The notes below the pieces were generated by a model. It had not been told where the DNA came from, made no database searches, and worked only from the letters and a program-made list of their open reading frames with translations. From Mesostigma viride (Eukaryota > Streptophyta > Mesostigmatophyceae > Mesostigmatales > Mesostigmataceae): a stretch of 64,000 nt of DNA. This document shows, one piece after another, positions 47,601 through 58,195 of the stretch. The position numbers were made by a program, and so were the translations under genes. The stretch is from assembly GCA_009746045.1 (NCBI GenBank), contig RPFO01000038.1:1386576-1450575 (forward strand), read 5' to 3'. Numbering within the stretch: position 1 is the first letter of the stretch; each line of letters begins with the position of its first letter.

Positions 47601-50600
47601 CTAACGCATGGGTGGGGGGGTCCAAGCTTTATTGAGTTTTTCTGTTTCAGTGTACGCAAATGATGCCAGCAGCCTGAGCACACCATAGCCTGGTTTTGTT
47701 TTACAGGCCGCTGCGCAAGCTGTCACGATTCAGGTGTGCTGAAACATGAGCACTGCTGGGGTAGAGGGGTTTTCTACGGGGTGCCTTGGACCACGTATGC
47801 TATGTTCATGACCTCACCCTGCCAACGCGCAAATGCGCACATCGCTACGTGCCCACAGGTGAAGCAAGTGCTGTCCCCCTTCCTCCTGCGCCGCGTCAAG
47901 GCGGACGTGCTGGACCAGATGGTGCCAAAGTCCGAGGCGCTCGTCCGCCTACCCTTGGCCGGCGCACAGCAGCAACTCTACCGCGATGCGCTGAGGGAGG
48001 TGCAGCGCAAGACGATGATGCGCGAAGGGGGGAGTGCTGGTGGGGCCGGGACAGATGCCAGCGGCAAGGCGAGCGGGGGAGAGGTGGCGGCGGGGGCACC
48101 GGCAGGGGCTGGCAACGCAGGTAAGGTTGCGCGAGTTTTCGTGGCATGCAAGCAATGTGAGGCGACAACGTGAACCTCTTGCTAGTCGCCACATGATGCA
48201 GGGTTTAAATGAGGCGTGAACTATATTCATGCAAGGCGTAGTTATGCTCTGGGCTAGGGTTGCTTGGGCATGACTCATGCTGACACTTAGGCTTCCTACA
48301 TTCTGCCTCCTGAATGCGCCTGTTCCTGGGTTCAGCAACATCAGCAGGGATGACTGAGAGCGGGGCAGCATCCAGCCAGGGCGTGAGCCGACCGGCAGAG
48401 GGTGAGGCGACAGGTGGCGGCACGGCCAAGGGCCTGCGCACCAGCCTGGCACGTGCACGGGAGCTGGTGTCACGGATGCAAGCAGCTAGTGTGACCAACA
48501 TGTTTGTGCACCTGCGCAAGCTGGCCAACCACCCCATGCTCATCCGCTCGAGTCGCTTCGGGGACGACGTGCTGCCCAAGATCGCGTACACCGCGTGGGC
48601 GGCGGGCGAGTTTGGCGACAACTGCAGCGAGGCCAAAGTGCTTGAGGAGCTGCAGGTGGGTGGGTGCGGTAAACAGGGGGGAGGGAGCCAAGGGTGGGTG
48701 CAAGGGTGGGTGCAAGGGGGCTTGCAAGGGGGCTTGTAGGTGGGTGCAATCAAGAGAAGCTGCAGGTGGGTGGAGTACAAGTTGGGTGCGGTTAAGGGGG
48801 GAGCGATCAAAGGGGCAGTGCGATGAGGGCAATGTGGGGTTAACACTTAGAGAGGCTTCAGGGTACATCTCAGCCAGAGATGGATGTTGCCTTCAAGTCC
48901 TGAAGGGAGCCATTGAGCTGGGCTGGTCACGCGGCAGGAGCCGTGGCAGGGGCGCAGGGGCTAGTCTTCTTGGTCAGGCGCAGCAGGCCCTGGCAGTTTT
49001 GGGGATGGTTTTTCGCCCCATTTACAGAGCGATCCTGGTGAGGTAAGCACGCTAATCTTTGGCAGAGCACCACCCACTAATGCTCGTGCTATTTACCTCT
49101 TGGTAACTCCCTGCATACACAACAGCTAATGGCATCTGGAAACACCCGCATGTCCCTGGGTGGCTTGTCCCTATTGGCTCCCTTTCTTTCGCCCATGTGT
49201 TGCAGAGCTACAACGACCTGCAGCTGCACCTCTTCTGCAAGCAGTGCAAGGGCCTTCGCAAGTACTGCGCGCCCGAAGAGGTGGGGGGTACGAATGGTGC
49301 ACTAGTATGGTATCACCCAAACGTAGATGGCATCACCCATACATGGATATAGCCTGTTGCCATCTGGACAAGCTCCTTGGACACGACAGCGTGTCAGCGA
49401 CAGCTTAGCAGGTTTCGGGAGTGCCTAAGTTTGGTTGCAACCATGGCATTCAGGGCCCTGCTATTTCACATAATTTCTTTGGCAACGACAGCATCAGACA
49501 GGACCTCAGAAACTCTGTCTTCCTTTTCGTAGCCGTCAATATCCAGGCAGGGATGTTGCAGGTCTGGAAGCTGCAGTGGCTTTCCTTTGTGGTAAGGGCT
49601 GGACTGTCCGTATCCTTCGGGTTCTGATGATCGTCACGCCCGGCCGCCCCTGCAGAAGATGAGTTGCCACAAAGCTTCCGCCAGTACTTGGTGCGTGTTT
49701 CATAACCTGGGTTTTCATCTTCCCTGCCATGTTTGTTGGGTTATGCAGATACTGTAAAAGGTCGCGCATGCTTTTAGCTGATGGGTGATGGCCCCGTCCT
49801 TAATGACAATTGGCCCCGTCCTTGCTGCCCCTGTTCCACCCTGCCCTTGCGTATTCGTGTCCCCACCTAATGTTTGCCCCCGCTTCTCTGTCATTTATTT
49901 GCTCTTGTTGGCTGCTGGCCCGCAGGCGCTGACCGACTCTGCGAAGCTGAGGCACCTGCAGGCGATCCTCCCCTCCCTGAGGGACAATGGCGACCGCGTG
50001 CTGCTCTTCTCCCAGGTAATCCCCCACCCCTCAGGCTCTATAACGCCTTCACTGCCGGGTGCTCTAGAGGATCCCCTTGTCGCTTGTGCTGGCATGGCCT
50101 GCAGGCATCAGGCTGTGCCTGGTGAAATCGCATCAGACAAAAAAGGAATACCAAGACCAAAGTGAGCAGTGCAAAATAAGCAGTGGTACACGCAAGCTTG
50201 CGTGCCGTGTGCAAGCATCCCGGGCCATGCGTCTACCTTCCCTCCCCCTTGTCTCCTGTTTCTCATGTCACCCCGTGCTCTCCTGCATCTTTCATCCTGG
50301 CACCCGTCACTTCATCTTGTCCCCTGCCCCCTTGTCTCCTTCCTCCTTGCCTTCTGCCTCCTTGTCCCCTTGTCCCTTGCCCTCGGTGTCTTCTGGTCAC
50401 AGTGGACCCAAATCCTGGACCTGATCGAGATCCTGATGCAGCGCATGGGCATCAAGTACTGCCGCCTCGACGGGAGCACCGAGATGGATCAGAGGTGGGT
50501 GCCCTCCACGCTCTGCTGGTAGCGCATGACGCGATGGACCAGAGGTGGGTGCCCTCCGCGCACTGCTGGTAGCGCATGACGCGATGGACCAGAGGTGGGT

Positions 50601-53600
50601 GCCCTCCGCGCACTGCTGCTAGCGCATGACGCGATGGACCAGAGGTGGGTGCCCTCCACGCACTGCTGGTAGCGCATGACGCGATGGACCAGAGGTGGGT
50701 GCCCTCCACGCACTGCTGCTAGCGCATGACGCGATGGACCAGAGGTGGGTGCCCTCCACGCACTGCTGCTAGCGCATGACGCGATGGACCAGAGGTGGGT
50801 GCCCTCCACGCACTGCTGGTAGCGCATGACGCGATGGACCAGAGGTGGGTGCCCTCCACGCACTGCTGGTAGCGCATGACGCGATGGACCAGAGGTGGGT
50901 GCCCTCCACGCACTGCTGGTAGCGCATGACGCGATGGACCAGAGGTGGGTGCCCTCCGCGCACTGCTGCTAGCGCATGACGCGATGGACCAGAGGTGGGT
51001 GCCCTCCACACACTGCTGGTAGCGCATGACGCGATGGACCAGAGGTGGGTGGCCTCCACGCACTGCTGGTAGCGCATGACGCGATGGACCAGAGGTGGGT
51101 GCCCTCCACGCACTGCTGGTAGCGCATGACGCGATGGATCAGAGGTGGGTGCCCTCCATACCGCATGAAGCATGAGGGACTAGTGTTGTGGGCACGCCTG
51201 ACACGCGGTGGACCAGAGGTCAATGCTTGCTTGTCAGGGTCTTGCTTGATCGGGGCGATGATGAGGGCAAGGGGAGTGCTTCCGCCTGGACAGTGCCACC
51301 AAGAGCCACCAGAGGCAGATGGCCTCCTAGCCATGACGCACCATGTCCAACGGTGGGGGCTTTTGATGGGCTAGGATGGGCCTGTAATGGTCTTTTCATG
51401 ACGACCTAGGCTGAGACGTGAGGGGGGTAGGAGAACAACCGAAGGGGTTTGGCACTGAGGCTTAGCACACGCAACCGCACACCCACTGGCTTAGTGAGAG
51501 CCGTGGGCACTCTCCCATCGTGTTTTCTGCTCTTGGATAGTTTCTCAGGTGAAGATGTTCCCCTGCTCTGCCTTTGATGAGGAACTTGGTGCTATGGCAC
51601 GTGCGTTTGCCCGCATGGAGCTGCACCCAGAGGTGGCAGACGCATATGTGTGCTGCTTGTTCACCTGGGAGTGTCCCTGCGGAGGCTGTTGCCCCCCAAA
51701 ATAGTTACCACATACCGCCCAGTTTGCCCAGTTGCAGGTTGCACCCTCCATCAGCATGGTGTCCCTGGGCCCTGACATTTGTGGCATCTGCGCTTCCCGC
51801 CCTTGCTGGCCCAGGGCCGGTGACTATCTCCTACTCTATCAAGGAGACAACTCTGTGGATGAAGTACTAGTATATCAGAAGTGCAGTTGATGCTGCCTAC
51901 AGCTCAATAGCTCTTATGGAGAGCAGCTAGTAGCAGTGGACAGCTACTTCTTAATAAAACATGCATGTGACTACCCTCATTAAGATCACTCAGCTCCCAA
52001 GAAGACCAGCATTTGATTGAATACAATAAGTGGAGCCCTGCCACAAATGCAGCAGTTAACAGTGGCCTTAAGGTTTCTCAATCCGCACGCGGAAGCAAGA
52101 AGCCTCCAGGGTGGGAGGGAGGGGAAAGAAACAATTGCGGATCATTGCCTGCCTAGCTTGCTTAAGGCATGGCCCGCCGACACACAAGCTGACATCATCC
52201 TAAATTAATTAACACCGGCATGCGTCACACACCGGCCTGAACAGTGCTGAAAACGCCACTACAAACAGCGTGGCCACGCACCCCCAGGCTAGTGCGTTAA
52301 CCGTACAGGTAGTTGTACAAGGTTCCCAAGACTGACAAACATAAAACTCGCCCATCGACCCCTTGGGCCGGTCCGAATCCACTATACAATAATTAATCAC
52401 GACTCACTAAATAACCCAAATCAGCCAAAGATTCGGTAAGCAACCAGCCGACCCTACAGGTCCCCACCTAACCTCAGCTGGTGCAACCAAACACGAATCT
52501 TTGCAAGTGAAGTCGTATAAAACCTACAATTAATTCTCTCGGACCGCTAATTAACAGCCACCGACCCTTATAAACAACCGGGTCATCCAAGGAAAATTCG
52601 GGCGAGCAGGAAACCCTTTGTACAGATCGAATTAGTCAGCCCATGTCGCAGGCAGCCTTCCACATCCAGGCCAAGGCATGGCGGCCTTATCTTTCCCGCA
52701 TGCGTTAATTAAACTATATTCAGAGAAAACCGATATTGCGATGCATCCACGGCCTGTCCTTCCTTCCACTCCTGTGTGGCGGACACTTGTGTGGGGACTC
52801 GCAGGCAGTCGCTGGTGGATGATTTCAACGCAGATGACAGCATCACCGTCTTCCTGCTCTCCACGCGCGCTGGCGGCGTGGGCCTGAATCTGACAGGTGT
52901 GAGCTGTTCTTGCTGCCTGCCTGCCTGCACCTGCACCTGCTTCCAAACCCAACCGCTGTCTGCGGCTGGGCCACCCAAGCCATCCTAAGGTCCCACCAGT
53001 TTAGAGGGCCCCACGTCAAGTTAGGGGCGGTTCCCCACCACGACAAACCGTGTGGGCCACATGCGGCAGTCCCCCACCTCAAGTTGTGGGGGTGGCCGCA
53101 CGCAAAGTGGGACGCGTCGGAGTGTGACTGTTCTATGCTTTTCTTTGTGCTGCTTTGAAATGGATGCCTACTTACTACTTATTCCTGTGTGTGGGGCATG
53201 AGCAATATAGTGGGCATGCTTGCATCGCCGGGCAGGGCGCACAAATCTTCATAAACTTTGAATCCGTGGTCACCACTGGGTTGCTTCTGGGACCCTGAGT
53301 GAGCAGTGTCTCCCTTGTTAGTCACTAACGACTGGTTTGTGCTTCAAGCCCTGTCACCCACTTAGAGAATCCCTCCGCTGCAGAAAGCTCTCACCAGGTC
53401 AAGTGGAGCCGGGCAGCAGGCGCCCTGGAACAATCACGGCACCCGTTGTGAGCAAACCCCCCTGGAGAATACCGCAGCAACCACTCAAGCAACGGATAGT
53501 GTCTCCACGCCGTGGTCGCCTTCCCTAGTCTATTGTACTAACTCTGGCTGGACGTATCATGGCGATACCGACCAACCCTGACTATGTCTGACCGCCGCTT

Positions 53601-56123
53601 GTCATGAAATTAGAGGACTAGAAACCCCCCCATGCCCCAGTCTGTGAAGGGGCACCTGTCTCACGAATGCCCCTCCTTCCTTGCTGCTCCTGTGAGGACT
53701 CGTTTGTCGTGTGCAGGCGCCAACACGGTCATCATCCATGACGTGGACTTCAACCCTCAGGTGAGTGGGCACTTGCACACAGCCCGCCCTGGCCTCGTTT
53801 GCACCTTGGCTCGTGGCTCACCCCAGACCACGTCGCATTCGTTCAGGTGGAACCATACCCTTCCTTGGACCCTTCCCATACGCCCACCCCACGAGGCCAG
53901 AATGCGCCTTCCGTGACAGCTCCTTACGTGACATGCCAGGTGTCCGCACAGGGCTGTTCTTCACACAGCTTGCGTGCTGATCTGCACCCAGAGGAGGTCC
54001 TTATTTGTACACACCACCCAGGGTCAAGGGTCTCAGCACAGGATGGTCACAGGATGGTCACAGACAGGCGGCATGTGTGTCCCAAGTCAGGCACAACGTT
54101 CCTCTACGTCACCCTTCAGCCGGCCACTCCCTGGTCTGCTCTATTGCTCCACCATTGGGAACCCCTTCCCTGTGTTGCTCTGCGGGTCGCTGGGTCACGT
54201 TCCAACCCTTCTTGGGTGGCAGGTGCTGCACCACACTCTTGGCTGACTCCTTTCTTGACAACTCCCAACCCCCCGACCCACTGCTTCAATTCCCAATTCC
54301 GTCCCCGGCTGCTGCCTCCATCGTATGCTCACATCATGCCCTTTCATGAATGATGAAATTCACGTTTATTGCTTAAATGCATGAATCGTGCTCTTCAATA
54401 TTAATTGACTGCTGGCAGGTCGACCGTCAGGCCATTGACCGCAGCCACCGCATCGGTCAGACGCGACCTGTGCGTGTGTTCCGGCTCGTGGCGGACGGCA
54501 CGGTGGACGAGTCCATCCACAAACTGTCCGAACGCAAGCGGCGGCTGGACAAGGTGCGCCCGCTGCTTTCGCTGTCTTCGCAAGGCAACCCTCTCAATAG
54601 CGGCTGCATTGCACTTGTCTAGCGCGCCCATGCGCGAGGATGGCTACATAGTACCATTAATTAGTAACACAACTCCGTTGGGAGTACATGTAGCACATAT
54701 CCCGGAGAAGGGGCATAGTACCATACTACCTATAACATAAATATTGCATAGTACGGTCCTGTACCGACATTTTCCTGATCCAAACCCTTTGCGAAGACGT
54801 AGACTAGGGCCGCCATTCCAATTTGCTGGAGACTGCATTTCATGGACACTCCCTAGCGCTTGTGCTTGGGCCGTGAGTGGGACGGATGGAAGGAGTTATT
54901 TATAGATCAATGGCGATGATGGGAGTAGAGCTGTGGGTATTCGGCATGCAGTCTATGATATGTGGCCTTGATGACGACTGTTCGCTCTGCTTTCGTCAGC
55001 GCCCACGCTCAGGGCCGTGCTGAGCTATGGCGAAACGAGGCATCTGGACATCAGATTAGCGTCCATGAACAGAGGGTGCTTGGGAACTGCCACTTTATTC
55101 ATTTCTTACATTCGATGGGAACTGCCACGCTATTCATTTCTTACATTCGATGGGAACTGCCACGCTATTCATTTCTTACATTCGATGGGAACTGCCACGC
55201 TATTCATTTCTTACAATCGATGGCTACATCCGCAGCTCGCTAACGGCTGCTTGCATGACTGGGCATATCTGGCACTCCTGTGTTTGCCGCATCTTGTGCC
55301 CTGCACTCTGCAGGCCATCTTGGAAGGCCTCCCAGCGGGCGCCTCCGGAACCGGCTCGGCTGCAGACGCCAGCATTGCCGAAGGAGAGGACAGTGGGGTG
55401 GAAGCGTCCCAGGGTGCGGGTGGCAGCACGGAGGGCGGTGCGGAGCAGGGCATGACGATGGCGGCGATTCTGGCAGAGGCGATTGCAGGGGCAGACGATG
55501 AGCCAACGCCAGCAGAAGGGGACGAGCCGACGCCAGCAGAAGGGGGCGGTAAGTCGCCAGCAGAAGGGGCCAGTAAGACGCCAGCAGAGGAAGGGGATGC
55601 CATGGAGACTAGCGCGGCCCCTGATGCGGAACGAGATGCTGGCATCGCTGTGGCAGAGGGCAGCAATAAGGAGGAAGAAGGACCAATGGTCTCCCCAGTG
55701 ACCGATGTCGCGGTGAGCGCAGAGGCATCCCTTCTCAACACAGGTGATGCCGCCACCACAGTGGTTGAGGATGAAGGCCAGGCAGCTACGGAAGCCATGG
55801 GGATGCACTGTCCCATGGTTGCTGGCAACTGTGCTGTGGACCCGCCTATGGGCGCGAGCCGTGTGGCAGAGGCGGCAGTAGAATCATGGGATGATATCAA
55901 AGGTGAGGAGGGTGAGGGGCGCGCTGGGTGCAGCGAGGAAGCCATGGACTTCCAGGACGCGTTTGCTGCGGACAGCGAGGACAGGGGGGTGTTCACGGGA
56001 GATGATCTGCCGGCGGTGGCGCCTCTGGTGGATACCGGGAATCTGGACGCGTGGCCCGCGAGCATGCCAAACACTATGGACCTGTTGGACCATGCCATAG
56101 GCCAATTCGCTGGCGATGATTAG
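40268..56123 (+). CDS. SMARCAD1: SMARCAD1/Fun30-like SNF2 chromatin remodeller, 19 exons
   Basis: Fun30/SMARCAD1 ATPases move or exchange nucleosomes in heterochromatin maintenance and DNA end resection. Exons: 40268-40385, 41080-41837, 43204-43378, 43845-44074, 44285-44368, 44768-44914, 45924-46076, 46485-46640, 47210-47416, 47859-48120, 48336-48655, 49206-49287, 49656-49690, 49926-50015, 50403-50494, 52805-52896, 53717-53760, 54419-54553, 55314-56123. The sum is 3990 nt (1329 aa, TAG stop), all phases consistent. Motifs: Walker [28 protein letters not shown] box, [20 protein letters not shown], then [22 protein letters not shown] and [22 protein letters not shown] and FMHLR-type [12 protein letters not shown] place it in the SMARCAD1 group. 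The N-terminus has a Sld2/FAM13-like motif and basic stretches (RKRKRQR, RRRRKR); the C-terminus is a 270-residue acidic tail. No CUE domain is evident. Exon 11's start and the 49287/49656 junction rest on phase. Confidence 0.92.
41605..41658 (+). repeat. Coding (CAG)18 run giving poly-alanine
   Basis: Eighteen CAG triplets in exon 2 of the SMARCAD1-like gene are read in the GCA frame and encode alanine. Length variation between strains is likely. Confidence 0.95.
41994..42497. repeat. 37-bp minisatellite, about 14 copies, in a SMARCAD1 intron
   Basis: Units start CTGGATGGGGTTGGGTTGCG at 37-bp spacing, with C/T variants. The period is not a multiple of three, yet all frames stay open, so long apparent ORFs on both strands here are artefacts. 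Confidence 0.95.
45253..45926 (+). repeat. 21-bp minisatellite abutting, and resembling, a SMARCAD1 splice acceptor (~31 copies)
   Basis: Units of the type CGCCTCGCCCTTTTGCCCGCA run up to the true acceptor TTGTGCCCGCAG of exon 45924-46076. Each unit looks like a polypyrimidine tract ending GCA, where the array almost always has CAC and the real site has CAG. The 21-bp period keeps several long frames open on both strands (up to 348 codons); these are not genes. Confidence 0.92.
48645..48790 (+). repeat. Duplicated SMARCAD1 splice donor (two copies)
   Basis: The donor edge of exon 48336-48655 (GAGCTGCAG followed by gtgggtgggtgcggtaa) recurs at 48752 as GAAGCTGCAG + gtgggtgg with a related downstream sequence. 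GGTGGGTGCAAG-type repeats lie between. Confidence 0.7.
50483..51157 (+). repeat. 50-bp repeat spanning a SMARCAD1 splice donor, 14 copies
   Basis: The exon end GATGGATCAGAG plus donor GTGGGTGCCC (exon 50403-50494) is repeated at exact 50-bp steps from 50483 to 51133. Every one of the 14 units keeps a full GATGGAYCAGAG-GTGGGTG junction, so 13 additional donor-like sites follow the real one inside the intron. Antisense open frames here are periodicity artefacts. Confidence 0.95.
51160..52800 (+). other. Remainder of a 2.3-kb SMARCAD1 intron, nothing recognised
   Basis: The intron continues between the donor array and exon 52805-52896. A more AT-rich part at 52000-52620 contains TTAATTAA runs. 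Coding-looking fragments at 51540-51840 match no family I know. Confidence 0.4.
54653..54719 (-). repeat. LINE 3'-end-like fragment, minus strand, copy A
   Basis: The segment reads ATTAATTA, then CTCCGTTGGGAGT, then AGCACATA, and ends GAGAAGGGGCATA. It resembles the reverse complement of the LINE tail and hairpin near 10830-10883 and is closely related to 56756-56826. It lies in the last SMARCAD1 intron. Confidence 0.5.
55082..55222. repeat. 35-bp minisatellite, four copies, in the last SMARCAD1 intron
   Basis: GGGAACTGCCACGCTATTCA-type units repeat at 35-bp spacing (55082, 55117, 55152, 55187). Confidence 0.92.
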
Positions 56124-56755
56124 GGCAACAGGTCACCAGATAAACTCTGCCAGAGTGTGCACTCGGAGCTGCGTGGCTGGACTAAGATGGATATTTTTCT
56201 CTGTGGGTATTTACGACTATTCTCTGTGTGCTAGCGATAATGTCATGCGCTGAAACTTAAGGCCAACGTGGCATGTTAGCTTATCCTAAGATGGTAAATG
56301 GTATGGCGGCAAGTTTGTGGCTTTGCCAGACGCAAATCTATTCTGACAATCTGTGAACAAAGGGACTCTGGTGGCTTGTGACGAGCCACAGAAGCAGCAC
56401 AAGCTCTCACGGCTATTTACAAAGTAAAACTAAGAACAAAGCCAAACTTGTCATTACACCACTGACATGTACGTGAAAGCTTGGATGGATGGCATGGCTT
56501 ACGTACGAGTCCTTGTCGTCAGCCTACCTCAATTGTTGTAAAATGGCACTCACAGTTGGGCGTACGTGCACCATGATGCAGTCCATTGTCCTCTGTGGCC
56601 TGCCTGCTTGTGGCAGTGAGAGTAGTGTGGGCGCCCTCCCCCAACCTTCGTTTTGTTTAGGCATCCAAATTTGTCCTTTCAACATTGGTACCCACATTGC
56701 CGCAGTCTACGTGATTAATTAATATGAATGTATATAAACTCATTATATTTTAAAA

Positions 56756-56826
56756 AATTAATTGTAACATAACTTCTTTGGGAGTGCATGTAGCACAATA
56801 AGCACATTTCCCTGAGAAGGGGCATA
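56756..56826 (-). repeat. LINE 3'-end-like fragment, minus strand, copy B
   Basis: AATTAATTG, then CTTTGGGAGTGCATGTAGCA, then GAGAAGGGGCATA matches copy A (54653-54719) in order and spacing, with a few extra bases. Confidence 0.5.
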
Positions 56827-57103
56827 TGGCTTATAATTAATACATTCTTGGCTACTTCCCATGCAAGGGTACGGTGTAAACTACGCCTGCTATGGGTGCA
56901 CAAAGTGCACCTGCACACCACTATGTATTCCAACACCTAGGGCACGGACATAGGGGCCGGGGGAAGATCATCACGGCTATACAAAGGCTAGGGCATGGCT
57001 TCTCAGCAGAGAGTAACTCTCTGCATAGGCAGAGCTTGGCTAAATTCTTCATGCATCATCCATGGGGAGTCCCATTATATAGGCAGAGCTTGGCTAAATC
57101 GAC

Positions 57104-57226
57104 GAGCCACGAGCCACGAGCCACGAGCCACGAGCCACGAGCCACGAGCCACGAGCCACGAGCCACGAGCCACGAGCCACGAGCCACCAGCCACGAGCCA
57201 CGAGCCACGAGCCACGAGCCACGAGA
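57104..57226. repeat. 7-bp satellite (GAGCCAC)n, about 17 copies
   Basis: Near-perfect heptamers with one ACCAGCC variant. The period keeps several frames open, giving false ORFs. Confidence 0.95.
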
Positions 57227-57330
57227 TAGCCATGGCTGACGGCGGCGCTCATAACTTTCACGTTTGAGCATGGATCATGCACCGAATTTAGTCGTGAATA
57301 TCACAATCGCTTCGTCTTTCTAAGACGCAC

Positions 57331-57603
57331 ATGCTGATAGAATTTTCCGACGCTATCACGCAATATATGGCGAACAAACGCGCCTCAACGCAACGCAGCC
57401 TGGCGGCTGCGCTCGGCCATGAAAATACGTCTGCAGCTTCGGCTGCAGCTTCGCCCTCAGGTCCGGCAGGCAGCGGTGACACTAGTCGCGCACTGGTGGT
57501 CGCCCAGCACCCTCCCGGGCTTCCTGCCTCGCCTTTAGCCTCGCCCGAGCCCAAACGCAGCCGCCCAACCGAACCTAGCTGGTCTAGCTCAGTACGACTT
57601 TGA
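57331..57603 (+). pseudogene. Unknown ORF fragment cut by an LTR
   Basis: A 90-residue open frame begins with a helical stretch (MLIEFSDAITQYMANKRAST) followed by a low-complexity Ala/Ser/Pro region. In another frame the sequence continues as AGLAQYDFDVDELF up to the LTR boundary at 57623, suggesting a longer reading frame with a frameshift that was interrupted by the LTR element. It may be the start of another element's gag-like protein. No family is assigned. Confidence 0.35.
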
Positions 57604-57622
57604 CGTTGACGAGTTATTTTCC

Positions 57623-58195
57623 TGTTACGCCGCGGATATCTACTTCCGCCTCTACCTCTAATGGGCCTGATACTACCTAAACTGGTCAGGCCTCCTCTAC
57701 TCAAACCTCTGGCGAAAGACGAACGTGACGGAGCTGATCTCAATGCATTAACGTATGTGTTACTATAATACGCCATACAACCATTTACCAAAACCCGTTT
57801 ACTCCAGGAAAAGAGGAAGGAAACACAACTACACTGCCGTGACCCAAGCCTATATGTGTTAATTCATTTAACACACGCCGAGTGCACACACAAGGGGTAG
57901 AACACGCATAAATGGTCACCAACGGTCCAACACGCTCGGGCCGACATGGCCCTCGCCTACAGATGCACGCTGGTCCACTACATCTACTGATGCACGCTGG
58001 TCCACTACATTCTACCAAAGGATCAGGACCACTAGTAAAGTACGCGGCGCGGCGCCCAACGGCACCCAATGTACCACAGTACTGTTACGAAGACAATAAT
58101 GTCCCGGTAGGAGCCTAAACGTAAACCTAGGGACAACTGAGGCAAAAGACCTAATTTACGTCCGTAACTACAACGAATTGTTACGCGACGTAACA
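57623..58195 (-). repeat. 3' LTR of the minus-strand element (573 bp)
   Basis: It starts TGTTACGTCGCGTAACAATT and ends GGCGTAACA on the minus strand, with the canonical TG...CA ends, and is immediately preceded by the polypurine tract. It aligns along its whole length with 60107-60677 in inverted orientation. Confidence 0.75.

Larger units (their letters stand above)
56124..57330. other. Intergenic region downstream of SMARCAD1
   Basis: It contains the SMARCAD1 3' UTR (a TGTAA-type signal occurs only about 410 bp after the stop), a minus-strand LINE-end-like fragment and a 7-bp satellite. No gene is recognised. Confidence 0.5.

Noticed and set aside
50483-51157. Regular array considered as a CRISPR-like locus
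   Set aside because: Units are contiguous with no unique spacers, the unit is a copy of an exon-intron junction, and the genome is eukaryotic.
57912-58118. Small ORFs in both LTR copies (starting MVTNGPT)
   Set aside because: They lie wholly inside the LTRs, are not conserved in frame at their ends, and have no family resemblance.
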